Origin: an uncultured Lachnospiraceae bacterium
GTDB lineage: Bacteria; Bacillota; Clostridia; Lachnospirales; Lachnospiraceae
Assembly (NCBI GenBank): GCA_910585905.1
Contig: CAJUID010000008.1
Coordinates: 21,974-85,973 of the forward strand
DNA: 64,000 bases
Reading direction: 5' to 3'
A program made the position numbers and the translations under genes. Shown in pieces: positions 22,673-32,312 of this stretch (positions are counted from its first letter, which is position 1; every line of letters starts with the position of its first letter). The notes under the pieces are model-generated. The model was given only the letters and a program-made list of their open reading frames with translations. It was not told the DNA's origin and ran no database searches.

Positions 22673-23827
22673 ATGAAGAACATTATGGTTCTTGGTTCTA
22701 CAGGTTCCATTGGGACACAGACACTGGATGTCGTGAGGAGACATGAAGATATGAATATTGTATCGCTCGCGGCCAGCAGCAATATAGATTTGCTGGAGCA
22801 GCAGATTGCAGAATTTACGCCTGAGATGGTCTGTGTCTATCAGGAAGATCAGGCTCTTATTTTGAAGGAGCGCCTACAAGGAAAAAATATAGAGGTTTTG
22901 ACAGGGATGGAGGGGCTGATTGCATGTGCGACGGTATCATCTGGTGATATGGTAGTTGCATCTGTTGTTGGGATGATTGGAATTCGTCCAGTGATAGAGG
23001 CGATTAAGGCGAAAAAGGATATCGCCTTTGCAAATAAGGAGACACTTGTAACGGCTGGACATATTATTATGCCTTTAGTCCGTAAGATGGGGGTGAATTT
23101 GCTCCCGGTGGACAGTGAGCATGCAGCAGTATTTCAGTGTCTGAATGGTGAGCGCCATAGTGATATCAGAAAGATTATTCTTACCGCTTCCGGAGGGCCA
23201 TTTCGGGGAAAAAGCTTAAAAGAATTGGAACATGTTACGGTGCAGGATGCGTTGAATCACCCAAATTGGTCGATGGGAAAAAAGATTACAATAGACTCAT
23301 CTACAATGGTGAATAAAGGGCTGGAAGTGATTGAGGCAAGGTGGATGTTTGATGTGCCTTTTGAGCAGATTGAGGTGGTTTTGCAGCCACAGAGCATTAT
23401 CCATTCGATGGTGGAATTTGCAGATGGGGCAGTGATGGCACAACTTGGGACGCCGGATATGCGCCTGCCAATTCAGTACGCCTTATGCTATCCAGAAAGA
23501 AGGGGGCGTGTTGGTGAGCCTCTTGATTTTTCCAAGCTCGCAGGCATTACTTTTGAGCAGCCAGATTTAGAGACCTTCCGTGGGCTTTCCCTTGCTTACC
23601 TAGCAGGAAAAACAGGCGGAAGTATGCCAACTGTATTTAATGCTGCAAATGAGAGGGCAGTAGCGCTATTTTTGCAGAATAAAATTCCTTATCTTACAAT
23701 GGCTGATATGATTGAGGATGCGATGGAAGCACATAAATTAATTACAGATCCTGATTTTGATGAAATTTTGCAAACAGAGCAGGAGGTTTGCTGTTATCTG
23801 GATCAAAAATATTGCGCTGGCAATTAA
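22673..23827 (+). CDS. dxr: 1-deoxy-D-xylulose-5-phosphate reductoisomerase
   Basis: Dxr (IspC) converts DXP to MEP with NADPH, the committed step of the MEP isoprenoid pathway. NADPH site GSTGSIGTQTLDVV is at the N-terminus; FANKETLVTAG, PVDSEHAAVFQCL, LTASGGPFRG, HPNWSMGKKITIDSSTMVNKGLE and NAANERAV provide metal and substrate residues. 384 residues is a full-length enzyme. Its isoprenoid product feeds uppS two genes upstream; ispG for a later step follows after rseP. A GGAGGGAG sits upstream of the ATG. Confidence 0.97.
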   Translation: MKNIMVLGSTGSIGTQTLDVVRRHEDMNIVSLAASSNIDLLEQQIAEFTPEMVCVYQEDQALILKERLQGKNIEVLTGMEGLIACATVSSGDMVVASVVGMIGIRPVIEAIKAKKDIAFANKETLVTAGHIIMPLVRKMGVNLLPVDSEHAAVFQCLNGERHSDIRKIILTASGGPFRGKSLKELEHVTVQDALNHPNWSMGKKITIDSSTMVNKGLEVIEARWMFDVPFEQIEVVLQPQSIIHSMVEFADGAVMAQLGTPDMRLPIQYALCYPERRGRVGEPLDFSKLAGITFEQPDLETFRGLSLAYLAGKTGGSMPTVFNAANERAVALFLQNKIPYLTMADMIEDAMEAHKLITDPDFDEILQTEQEVCCYLDQKYCAGN

Positions 23828-23948
23828 GAGAATGGACATATGGTTTTAGGCGCTATGTTTGGTTATATTTGTGAAGCAAAGATTTTCAATGGAAGGTTAG
23901 TGAAAAGATTATCTTGGGGCTTTAAACTTGAGGGAATGGAGATTAGAT

Positions 23949-25304
23949 ATGAATATTATAGTAGCGTTGCTTATTTTTTCAGTGATTGTAGTTGCCCATG
24001 AGTTGGGGCACTTTTTTCTGGCTAAGAAAAATGGAGTAGGAGTGCCAGAATTTTCTGTGGGAATGGGGCCAAGGATAGTTACTTTTGCGAAAACAGCAAA
24101 TGGCTGTGTGGTCAAATTTTTCTGTTCTCAAAAGATAATGGAGGAAAGGGAAGACTGGCAGGATGTTACAAAGTATTCCTGGAAACTCTTGCCTCTTGGC
24201 GGTTCTTGTGCCATGATTGGTGAGGATGAAGATAATGATGCGGAGAATTCTTTTAACAGCAAAGGAAAATGGGCACGTTTTTCGATAGTTTTCGCCGGGC
24301 CATTTTTCAATTTTATTTTAGCATTTCTGTTTTCCATTATCATTATAGCGAATTCTGGGATTGATTACCCAAGGGTAGAGGCAGTCTATGACAACCAGCC
24401 TGCCAAGGCCGCAGGAATCCAGTTGGGAGATGAGATTAAAAGCATCAATGGACATAAAATTTCTATTGGTCGTGAGATTGACACATATATACAGCTTCAT
24501 CCGCTGACTGGGGAGGATGTCTCAATTGTTTTGATGCGTGATGGGGAGAAAAAGACAATTACATTAGATCCGAATTATAAAACACATCTTTTTGGCTTTT
24601 CGTATTCCCCACAAAAGACGGAGAGTCCAAAGATTTCGGTGGTCAGTAAGGGGAAACCTTTTGACAAGGCAGGAATTCGGGCTGGTGATAAGATTGTTAG
24701 TATAAATGGGACAAAAATCTCCAATGGTGAAGAGCTGAAAAATGTAATGGAGAATTATAATGATGGCGGGGAAGTGGAATTTGAAATTGAGCAGGATGGG
24801 GAAGTTTTATCTTATAAAGTGACGCCAGAACCGTATGAGACAAAGACGCTTGGTTTTTATGCAGCAGGCGATGTGAAAGGCGGAAATGCGATTGATGTAC
24901 TTAAATATAGCCTAGTAGAAGTAAAGTATTGGGTTGAAACAACAATTGCAAGCCTTGGACAGTTGATTACTGGAAAGATCAGCACAAAAGAACTTTCTGG
25001 TCCAGTTGGTATAGTGGATACGGTTGGGAATGTTCTGGAGCAGAGTACAGATTATGGTATGCGGGCTGTGATTTTAAATATGTTGTATATGTCTGTATTA
25101 TTAAGTGCAAATCTTGGTGTGATGAACCTTCTGCCTCTTCCGGCACTGGACGGAGGGCGTCTGGTATTTATTATTATTGAAGCCGTCAGAGGAAAACCAG
25201 TTGACAGGGACAAAGAAGGTTATGTGCATTTTGCAGGGTTTGTTGTGCTAATGCTGTTTATGATTTTTGTGATGTATAATGACATTATTAAGATAATACA
25301 TTAG
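23949..25304 (+). CDS. rseP: Site-2 intramembrane metalloprotease RseP/RasP with two PDZ domains
   Basis: It cleaves membrane anti-sigma factors or signal-peptide remnants within the membrane. I start at ATG 23949, preceded by GGAG seven bases upstream. The zinc motif HELGH is in the first membrane helix (VVAHELGHFFLAKKNG), with the second catalytic part in NLLPLPALDGGRLVF near the C-terminus. Between them are two PDZ-like modules: AKAAGIQLGDEIKSINGH (about residues 150-215) and FDKAGIRAGDKIVSINGT (about 235-300). The Firmicute RasP proteins I know usually carry one PDZ, so the tandem is slightly unusual. Genes dxr and ispG flank it as in many Clostridia. Confidence 0.93.
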   Translation: MNIIVALLIFSVIVVAHELGHFFLAKKNGVGVPEFSVGMGPRIVTFAKTANGCVVKFFCSQKIMEEREDWQDVTKYSWKLLPLGGSCAMIGEDEDNDAENSFNSKGKWARFSIVFAGPFFNFILAFLFSIIIIANSGIDYPRVEAVYDNQPAKAAGIQLGDEIKSINGHKISIGREIDTYIQLHPLTGEDVSIVLMRDGEKKTITLDPNYKTHLFGFSYSPQKTESPKISVVSKGKPFDKAGIRAGDKIVSINGTKISNGEELKNVMENYNDGGEVEFEIEQDGEVLSYKVTPEPYETKTLGFYAAGDVKGGNAIDVLKYSLVEVKYWVETTIASLGQLITGKISTKELSGPVGIVDTVGNVLEQSTDYGMRAVILNMLYMSVLLSANLGVMNLLPLPALDGGRLVFIIIEAVRGKPVDRDKEGYVHFAGFVVLMLFMIFVMYNDIIKIIH

Positions 25305-25413
25305 AAAATGTGTTTTTGGCATATTATACAAAATGTCTTGTATCAAAGTAATCGTATATTTGGTCTGTATGTTTCCTTTTGGCCGTTGCATATGTGAGAA
25401 TGAGGGGGAGAAT

Positions 25414-26463
25414 ATGAGAGAGCAGACAAAAGTAGTTCGGATTGGAAACTGCCAGATTGGTGGCGGCAGCCGGATTGCTATCCAGTCTATGACAAATACT
25501 AAGACGGAGGATGTGGATGCGACAGTCGCACAGATTTTGGAATTAGAAGAGGCAGGGTGTGATATTGTCCGATGTGCGGTTCCAGCTATGAATGCTGCTA
25601 CGGCGATTGCGGATATTAAAAAGCAGATTCATATTCCCCTGGTGGCGGACATTCATTTTGATTACCGTTTGGCTATCGCTGCTATGGAGAATGGGGCAGA
25701 CAAAATCCGCATTAATCCTGGAAATATCGGTTCTGCAGATCGGGTTCAGGCAGTGGTGGATGTAGCGAAGGAGCGGAATATTCCAATCCGGGTTGGTGTA
25801 AATAGCGGTTCCTTGGAAAAAGAAATCATTGAAAAGTATGGAAAAGTAACTGCAGATGGCCTAGTGGAGAGTGCACTTGCCCAGGTGCGCCTAATCGAGG
25901 AAATGGGGTATGATAATCTGGTAATCAGTATAAAATCTTCTGATGTTATGATGTGTATCAAAGCGCATGAGCTAATTGCCAAGCAAACAAACTATCCTTT
26001 GCATGTTGGCGTGACAGAGTCTGGTTCTCTGGTTGCTGGGAATATTAAGTCTGCGGTTGGCATTGGCAACATTTTGTACCAGGGAATCGGTGATACAATC
26101 CGCGTTTCTCTGACAGGCTCCCCGGTAGAAGAGGTTCGTTCTGCTAAATTAATCTTAAAAACGTTGGGACTTCGGAAGGGCGGAGTAACTGTGGTTTCCT
26201 GCCCAACTTGTGGGCGGACGCAGATTGATCTCATAAGCCTTGCCAGTCAGGTAGAAAAATTAGTGGAAAATATCGAACTTGATATAAAAGTGGCTGTTAT
26301 GGGATGCGTGGTAAATGGGCCTGGGGAGGCAAGGGAAGCGGATCTTGGCATTGCTGGAGGCAATGGAGAGGGCTTATTAATACGGAAGGGTGAAGTTATC
26401 CGAAAGGTTCCAGAGGAAAATCTTCTGGACGCTTTGAAAGAAGAAATAGACAAGCTGGTGTAA
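25414..26463 (+). CDS. ispG: 4-hydroxy-3-methylbut-2-enyl diphosphate synthase
   Basis: IspG performs the next-to-last step of the MEP pathway, using a 4Fe-4S cluster. The open frame begins at 25333, but GAGGGGGAG before ATG 25414 gives the standard start (MREQTKVVRIG). The TIM-barrel part includes IAIQSMTNT, PLVADIHFDYRLA, KIRINPGNIG and GVNSGSLE. Cluster ligands are the cysteines of CPTCG and CVVNGPGE, followed by GIAGGNGEGL. 349 residues is normal for the two-domain bacterial form. It directly precedes polC. Confidence 0.96.
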   Translation: MREQTKVVRIGNCQIGGGSRIAIQSMTNTKTEDVDATVAQILELEEAGCDIVRCAVPAMNAATAIADIKKQIHIPLVADIHFDYRLAIAAMENGADKIRINPGNIGSADRVQAVVDVAKERNIPIRVGVNSGSLEKEIIEKYGKVTADGLVESALAQVRLIEEMGYDNLVISIKSSDVMMCIKAHELIAKQTNYPLHVGVTESGSLVAGNIKSAVGIGNILYQGIGDTIRVSLTGSPVEEVRSAKLILKTLGLRKGGVTVVSCPTCGRTQIDLISLASQVEKLVENIELDIKVAVMGCVVNGPGEAREADLGIAGGNGEGLLIRKGEVIRKVPEENLLDALKEEIDKLV

Positions 26464-26522
26464 AGCTTATAGCCATCATAGTATGACATTACCCAGGAGG
26501 TTGGCGGAGGGATAGCATTGGG

Positions 26523-29500
26523 ATGGAGCAATCATTATTAGATACTTTTGAGGGACTGTCACTGACAGACCGGCAGAAAAAAATATTTTCCGATGTCTCG
26601 GTAAAAAGAGTAATCCTTACAAAAGAGTTAAAAATGGTGATGGTGTATATTGAAAGTGACCATATTATTGCGTTTCGTGAGATTGCTCTTTTGGAATATG
26701 CCTTAAACCATGAGATGGAGAAAACGGGTTTCCGGGCATCGGTCAGGGAGCATTTTAGGCTGTCTGGACAATACACTCCAGAGGATTTTTGGTCAGAATA
26801 TAAGGAGAGCATTTTGATGATTTTAAAAGAAAAAAATGTTCTTCTTTTTAATATGATCTATCACGGTGAAGTTACAGTAGAGGATCATTTTTTTCAGGTT
26901 GTATGTGAGAATGATATACTGTTTCGAACACGGCATGAGGAGTTTGTGGAGCTTGTCAAAGATATTTTTCGGAGCAAAGCAGATTTTTTGATTGAAGTGT
27001 CAGTAGATTATTCTCTCCCGGTTCAAGATAGGCCGCCAGAAGGATACGAAGTTTTTCGAAGAAATGCACAGGGATATTTTTCTAGCACTCATATTAAAAA
27101 TTATTATAGTGAAGCGGCAGATTCGTCAGGCCAGGCAGAAAGCCGCCACGTGGCTTCAGCAGTGGGCGGGAACGTATCACTTTACGGTGAAGAAGAGGAG
27201 ATGCCCTCTTATGTTGCGGAGGAGGGAGACTATTTAGCTTCTGTAAGAGAATATGAGGCAGCAGGTTCAAATGGTATACCAGTAGAAACTGGAGCAGTAA
27301 TGGGGGTTGATATGCCTTCCGGTGGGAATGGTGCAATGATGGGATTTGAAGTACCTTCTGGTGGGAATGGTGCAATGATGGGGTTTGATGTACCTTCCGG
27401 TGGGAATGGTGCAATGATGGGATTTGAAGTGCCTTCTGGTGAGAATGGTGCAATGATGGGGTTTGATGTGCCTTCTGGTGAGAATGGTGCGATGATGGGA
27501 TTTGATCTAGCTTCCGGTGGGGAAAAAACGCCTGCTTCAAGTAAGGAGTCTGAAAGAAAGCCGAAAAAAGAAACATCTCAGAAAAAGGCGAAAGCAAGTA
27601 GCTCTGGCAGCCGGACACAGGGGGGATATGAGAAGCGGAATTCGTACAGCAGGAGTAAGTCGAAATGGGGAAGCGGTGCAATTGATGAGGAGTGTTTTTA
27701 TGGCAGAAACTGCGATGGCGAGCTAGTTAAGATTGCAGATATACAAGGTGAGATAAAAGAGGTAGTTATTGAGGGGATGGTTACTAGTGTGGAGGAACGG
27801 GAAATCCGCAATGAAAAGGTAATCTATATGTTTAGCATTTCGGATTTTACAGATTCCATTATGGCAAAAATCTTTCTGGAGAAGGATGAGCTGGAGCTGA
27901 TGCATGAAAATATCAAGAAAGGGCAGTTTTTAAAGCTTAAGGGGAACCCGATGTATGATACCTATAGCCGGGAGATTACGATTGCATCAGTTCGGGGAAT
28001 TAAACATGGTGTGGACACTCGTGAGAAACGCATGGACCTGCATGATGGGCCAAAGCGAGTGGAACTGCATGCACATACCCAGATGAGTGAAATGGATTCT
28101 GTTGTTCCGGTCAGGGATTTTGTAAAATTGGCAAAGGGCTGGGGGCATAAGGCGCTTGCGATTACTGACCACGGTGTCGTGCAGGCATTTCCGGATGCCG
28201 ATCATGAGGTTTCTGCAGATGAAGAATTTAAAATGCTTTATGGAGTGGAAGCGTATCTTGTTGATGACCTGATTGAGGCTGTAAAGAATGGAAAAGGCCA
28301 AGACCTTCAAGGGAATTTTGTTGTATTTGACCTGGAGACAACTGGAATAGGGCCAAAGAGCAACCAAATAATAGAGATTGGTGCAGTTAAGGTAGAAAAC
28401 GGGAAATTGAGGGATCGCTTCAGCACATTTGTCAATCCGGGGCGGCCAATTCCATACCCGGTACAGAAATTAACGGGCATTGATGACTCTATGGTAGCGG
28501 GCGCACGCACAATAGAAGTTGTCCTGCCAGAATTTATTGCATTTTGTGAAGGTCATGTTATGGTGGCGCATAATGCGGGATTTGATATGGGCTTTATTGA
28601 GCAGAAAGCAAAAGAGCAGGGGATTGCCATAGATTATACAGTAATTGATACGGTTGCAGTAGCAAGAGCGCTCTTGCCAGATTTAAAACGGTATAAGCTG
28701 GATACGGTGGCGAAGCGGCTTGGTGTCTCGCTAGAAAACCATCATCGTGCAGTAGATGATGCAGGGGCAACGGCAGAGATTTTTGTACGCATGGCGGATA
28801 GGTTGTTAGAAAAAGGAATTGATACATTAGAAAAATTAAATGAATTTAGCGTTCCAGATGCTGCTACTATTCAGAAAATGCCGGCGTACCATGCTGTAAT
28901 CCTGGCAAAGAATGAGACCGGACGGGTAAATCTTTACCGTCTTGTCTCCGAGTCACATTTAAAATATTTTAATCGCCGTCCAAAACTTCCAAAGAGCCTG
29001 TACCTGAAATGGAAAGAGGGGTTGATGATTGGTTCGGCGTGCGAGGCCGGGGAGCTTTACCGCGCCCTTGTGGAAGAAAAACCGGAGGAGGAGATTGACC
29101 GGCTGGTAAATTTCTATGATTATCTGGAAATACAGCCGCTTGGAAACAATGCGTTTATGATACGGGATGCGGATAGGTATCCTCAGATTCAGGATGAAAA
29201 TGACCTGATGGAAATTAACCGCAGAATCGTGGAGCTTGGGGAGACTTATGGGAAGCTGGTTGTGGCTACCTGTGATGTACATTTCCTGGAAGCGGAGGAT
29301 GAGGTGTACCGCCGGATTATTATGGCAGGGAAAGGATTTTCTGATGCGGATGAGCAGGCGCCTCTTTACTTTAGGACAACCGATGAAATGCTGGCAGAGT
29401 TTCAGTATCTTGGTGCAAAGAAGGCGGAGGAGATTGTTATTACTAATACAAATCTAATCGCTGATATGGTAGATAAAATACAGCCGTGCAGCCCTAGAAA

Positions 29501-31403
29501 ATGCCCACCGGAAATTGAAAATTCTGACCAGGATCTGCGCGATATTTGTTATAATAGGGCGCATGAGATATATGGTCCAGATCTTCCGTCTGTTGTTACG
29601 GAGCGGCTGGAACGTGAGCTTAATTCTATTATTAGCAATGGATATGCCGTGATGTATATTATTGCCCAGAAATTAGTATGGAAATCCAATGAAGACGGGT
29701 ATTTGGTGGGTTCGAGAGGTTCGGTTGGCTCCTCGTTTGCGGCAACGATGTCGGGTATTACAGAAATTAATCCACTTCCTGCACACTATTATTGTAAAAA
29801 GTGCCATTATTGTGATTTTGATTCTGAAGAATTGAAGGCGCATTCTGGCAATTCGGCATGTGACCTGCCAGATAAAATATGTCCAGAGTGCGGAGCGATG
29901 CTGGAAAAGGAGGGGCATGATATTCCTTTTGAGACATTCCTTGGCTTTAAGGGAAATAAGGAGCCGGATATTGACTTGAATTTTTCCAGCGAATACCAAA
30001 GTAATGCACATGATTATACAGAAGTAATTTTTGGCGCTGGGCAGACATTCCGTGCGGGAACGGTCGGAACGCTGGCTGAGAAGACAGCATATGGCTATGT
30101 CAAAAAGTATTGTGAAGAGCGAAACCTGACAAAACGCAGCGCGGAGATTGAGCGGATTGCTGGCGGCTGTGAGGGAGTTAGGCGCTCAACAGGACAGCAT
30201 CCCGGCGGGATTGTTGTTTTGCCGGTTGGGGAGGAAATCTATACCTTTACCCCAGTGCAGCATCCGGCAAATGATATGACGACAAAAATTGTAACTACAC
30301 ATTTTGATTATCATAAGATAGATGCCAATCTTTTAAAGCTTGATATTTTAGGCCATCAGGACCCAACTATGATCCGTATGTTAGAGGATCTTACTGATAT
30401 TGATGCCGGAAAGATTAGGATGGATGACAGCAAGGTTCTGTCACTTTTTGCAGGGACAGAAGCGCTAGGTATTACATCGGATGATATTAACGGATGCACG
30501 CTTGGATGCCTGGGGCTTCCAGAGTTTGGAACACCGTTCGTAATTGGGATGCTTCTGGATGCCAAGCCAAAGAACTTTTCGGATCTGGTGCGCATTTCCG
30601 GTTTGTCTCATGGGACGGATGTCTGGTTAAATAATGCACAGTATTATATTACGGAGGGATACTGTACGCTGTCCTCTGCAATCTGTACCCGTGATGACAT
30701 TATGACTTACCTGATTCATATGGGGGTGGAAAATGAGCGGGCTTTTAAAATTATGGAAAGTGTCCGTAAGGGAAAAGGGCTGTCACCAGATATGGAAGAT
30801 GATATGAAGGCGTGCAATGTGCCAGAGTGGTATTTGGAGTCCTGCAATAAGATAAAATATATGTTCCCAAAAGCCCATGCAGCGGCATATGTTATGATGG
30901 CTCTTCGTGTGGCATATTTTAAGGTGTATTATCCGTTGGCATATTATGCAGCGTATTTTAGCATCCGTGCAACCTCTTTTGATTATGAACTGATGTGTAT
31001 GGGAAGGGAACGTTTGGAATACTATATGAATGATTACCAGAGCCGCAAAAATGAATTATCTGACAAGGAGAAAAGCACTTTGGAAGATATGAAGATTGTG
31101 CAGGAAATGTATGCCAGAGGGTTTGGATTCGTTAAGATTGATATTTACCGCTCTAAGGCAAACCGTTTCCAGATTGTGGATGGGAAGCTGATGCCATCCT
31201 TTGCGACGATTGATGGGCTTGGTGATAAGGCAGCAGAAATGATTGAGGACGAGGCGGGAAAAGGTGCATTTTTGTCTAGGGAGGATTTTAAGAACCGCTG
31301 CAAGGTTAGTGCAAACACGGTGGACACTATGGCAAGGCTTGGGTTGATGGGGGATTTACCGCATACGAACCAGATATCATTGTTAGATTTTATGGAGATG
31401 TAA
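26523..31403 (+). CDS. polC: DNA polymerase III PolC-type replicase with internal tandem repeat
   Basis: PolC is the leading replicase of low-GC Gram-positives with built-in 3'-5' proofreading. Domains in order: an N-terminal domain (1-175), a linker with six 13-residue repeats (260-336), an OB domain (about 405-495), the PHP domain (ELHAHTQMSEMD, about 512), exonuclease (VVFDLETTG about 600 to HRAVDDAGATAE about 740) inserted in PHP, and the polymerase (GSRGSVGSSFAA about 1062, a four-Cys zinc site CKKCHYC...CPEC, palm EPDIDLNF about 1147). The C-terminus has the helix-hairpin-helix region (IDGLGDKAAEMI). At 1626 residues it exceeds the usual ~1440, mostly because of the linker. GGAGG lies 12 bases before the ATG. 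Confidence 0.96.
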   Translation: MEQSLLDTFEGLSLTDRQKKIFSDVSVKRVILTKELKMVMVYIESDHIIAFREIALLEYALNHEMEKTGFRASVREHFRLSGQYTPEDFWSEYKESILMILKEKNVLLFNMIYHGEVTVEDHFFQVVCENDILFRTRHEEFVELVKDIFRSKADFLIEVSVDYSLPVQDRPPEGYEVFRRNAQGYFSSTHIKNYYSEAADSSGQAESRHVASAVGGNVSLYGEEEEMPSYVAEEGDYLASVREYEAAGSNGIPVETGAVMGVDMPSGGNGAMMGFEVPSGGNGAMMGFDVPSGGNGAMMGFEVPSGENGAMMGFDVPSGENGAMMGFDLASGGEKTPASSKESERKPKKETSQKKAKASSSGSRTQGGYEKRNSYSRSKSKWGSGAIDEECFYGRNCDGELVKIADIQGEIKEVVIEGMVTSVEEREIRNEKVIYMFSISDFTDSIMAKIFLEKDELELMHENIKKGQFLKLKGNPMYDTYSREITIASVRGIKHGVDTREKRMDLHDGPKRVELHAHTQMSEMDSVVPVRDFVKLAKGWGHKALAITDHGVVQAFPDADHEVSADEEFKMLYGVEAYLVDDLIEAVKNGKGQDLQGNFVVFDLETTGIGPKSNQIIEIGAVKVENGKLRDRFSTFVNPGRPIPYPVQKLTGIDDSMVAGARTIEVVLPEFIAFCEGHVMVAHNAGFDMGFIEQKAKEQGIAIDYTVIDTVAVARALLPDLKRYKLDTVAKRLGVSLENHHRAVDDAGATAEIFVRMADRLLEKGIDTLEKLNEFSVPDAATIQKMPAYHAVILAKNETGRVNLYRLVSESHLKYFNRRPKLPKSLYLKWKEGLMIGSACEAGELYRALVEEKPEEEIDRLVNFYDYLEIQPLGNNAFMIRDADRYPQIQDENDLMEINRRIVELGETYGKLVVATCDVHFLEAEDEVYRRIIMAGKGFSDADEQAPLYFRTTDEMLAEFQYLGAKKAEEIVITNTNLIADMVDKIQPCSPRKCPPEIENSDQDLRDICYNRAHEIYGPDLPSVVTERLERELNSIISNGYAVMYIIAQKLVWKSNEDGYLVGSRGSVGSSFAATMSGITEINPLPAHYYCKKCHYCDFDSEELKAHSGNSACDLPDKICPECGAMLEKEGHDIPFETFLGFKGNKEPDIDLNFSSEYQSNAHDYTEVIFGAGQTFRAGTVGTLAEKTAYGYVKKYCEERNLTKRSAEIERIAGGCEGVRRSTGQHPGGIVVLPVGEEIYTFTPVQHPANDMTTKIVTTHFDYHKIDANLLKLDILGHQDPTMIRMLEDLTDIDAGKIRMDDSKVLSLFAGTEALGITSDDINGCTLGCLGLPEFGTPFVIGMLLDAKPKNFSDLVRISGLSHGTDVWLNNAQYYITEGYCTLSSAICTRDDIMTYLIHMGVENERAFKIMESVRKGKGLSPDMEDDMKACNVPEWYLESCNKIKYMFPKAHAAAYVMMALRVAYFKVYYPLAYYAAYFSIRATSFDYELMCMGRERLEYYMNDYQSRKNELSDKEKSTLEDMKIVQEMYARGFGFVKIDIYRSKANRFQIVDGKLMPSFATIDGLGDKAAEMIEDEAGKGAFLSREDFKNRCKVSANTVDTMARLGLMGDLPHTNQISLLDFMEM
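27300..27530 (+). repeat. 39-bp tandem repeat (six units) inside polC
   Basis: Six consecutive 39-base units begin at 27300, 27339, 27378, 27417, 27456 and 27495, each encoding variants of MGF-D/E-VPSG-G/E-NGAM; the last is degenerate at its end. Units differ mainly at the D/E and G/E positions, and the middle copies are almost identical at DNA level. All keep the reading frame. The segment lies in a hydrophilic, probably disordered linker before the OB domain. Confidence 0.95.
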
Positions 31404-31526
31404 GGAAGCAGCAAAACATCTCGAATGGGACTTCAATTTAAGAAACAAAAGATAAGATAAAATGCCAAATTAAATAGTTTCATTTTTTTATAAATATATG
31501 AAATAAGACAGAGAGGGAGGATTTAT

Positions 31527-32231
31527 ATGCCAGGATATTACGGTTACTATTTTGACCCAACTTACTTGCTTGTTATTGTAGGGGCAGTGCTTTGCATGAT
31601 TGCTTCTGCCAATGTGAGCCGCACATTTAACAAATACAGCAGGGTAGGAACAATGCGCGGGGTGACCGCGGAGCAGGCGGCAGCACAGATTTTACAAGGG
31701 GCAGGGATTCATGATGTGCGTATTGAGCGGATCAGTGGAAATCTGACAGACCATTATGACCCAAGAAATAAGGTTTTGCGTTTATCTGATAGTGTCTATG
31801 GTTCCGCATCAGTTGCAGCGGTGGGCGTTGCAGCACATGAGTGTGGTCATGCTGTGCAGCATCATGCTGGTTACATGCCGATTAAAATAAGGAATACCAT
31901 TGTACCAGTAGTAAATTTGGGCTCTAAGCTGTCATGGCCTGTGATCGTGCTCGGTTTGATTATGAGTTCAACAAGATTGCTTCAGGTAGGCATTCTGCTT
32001 TTCGGTTTGACGCTTATTTTTCAAGTGGTAACACTACCGGTGGAATTTAATGCTTCTGGCAGGGCACTGCGTATTTTAAAGGAACGGAGTATATTGTATG
32101 ATAATGAAGTGGGTGCGGCAAGAAAGGTATTGGCAGCCGCGGCTATGACTTATGTAGTGTCGGTTGTCTCAACGATATTACAGCTGCTCCGCCTGGTTCT
32201 GCTTTTTGGCCGTCGCTCGGATGATAGATAG
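31527..32231 (+). CDS. YugP-type membrane zinc metalloprotease
   Basis: This 234-residue protein matches the YugP / neutral zinc metallopeptidase 2 family. It opens with GYYGYYFDPTYLLVIVGAVL, a membrane helix after a Gly/Tyr start, then ARVGTMRG-like RVGTMRGVTAEQAA. The zinc motif is AAHECGHAVQHHAGYMPIKIR (HExxH as HECGH). Two or three further hydrophobic segments follow (LSWPVIVLGLIM, LLQVGILLFGLTLIF, and VVSTILQLLRLVLLF), with LPVEFNAS holding the family's Glu/Asn pair. GGGAGG precedes the ATG. Natural substrates are not established; a role in membrane protein turnover is plausible. Confidence 0.9.
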   Translation: MPGYYGYYFDPTYLLVIVGAVLCMIASANVSRTFNKYSRVGTMRGVTAEQAAAQILQGAGIHDVRIERISGNLTDHYDPRNKVLRLSDSVYGSASVAAVGVAAHECGHAVQHHAGYMPIKIRNTIVPVVNLGSKLSWPVIVLGLIMSSTRLLQVGILLFGLTLIFQVVTLPVEFNASGRALRILKERSILYDNEVGAARKVLAAAAMTYVVSVVSTILQLLRLVLLFGRRSDDR

Positions 32232-32312
32232 TGACAAGATGTAGTGATTTTTGGCAGCAGTAGTAAAAAATGTCGTGCCGAAATCTAGTCTTGGTGATAA
32301 GGGGGCTATGGG

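Noticed and set aside
27300..27530. Regular spacing that could suggest a CRISPR array
   Set aside because: Units are contiguous 39-base coding repeats with no unique spacers, within polC.
27094..27681. Long minus-strand reading frame with His/Ser-rich repeats
   Set aside because: It is the antisense shadow of the polC minisatellite; it has no ribosome site and the plus strand is clearly coding.
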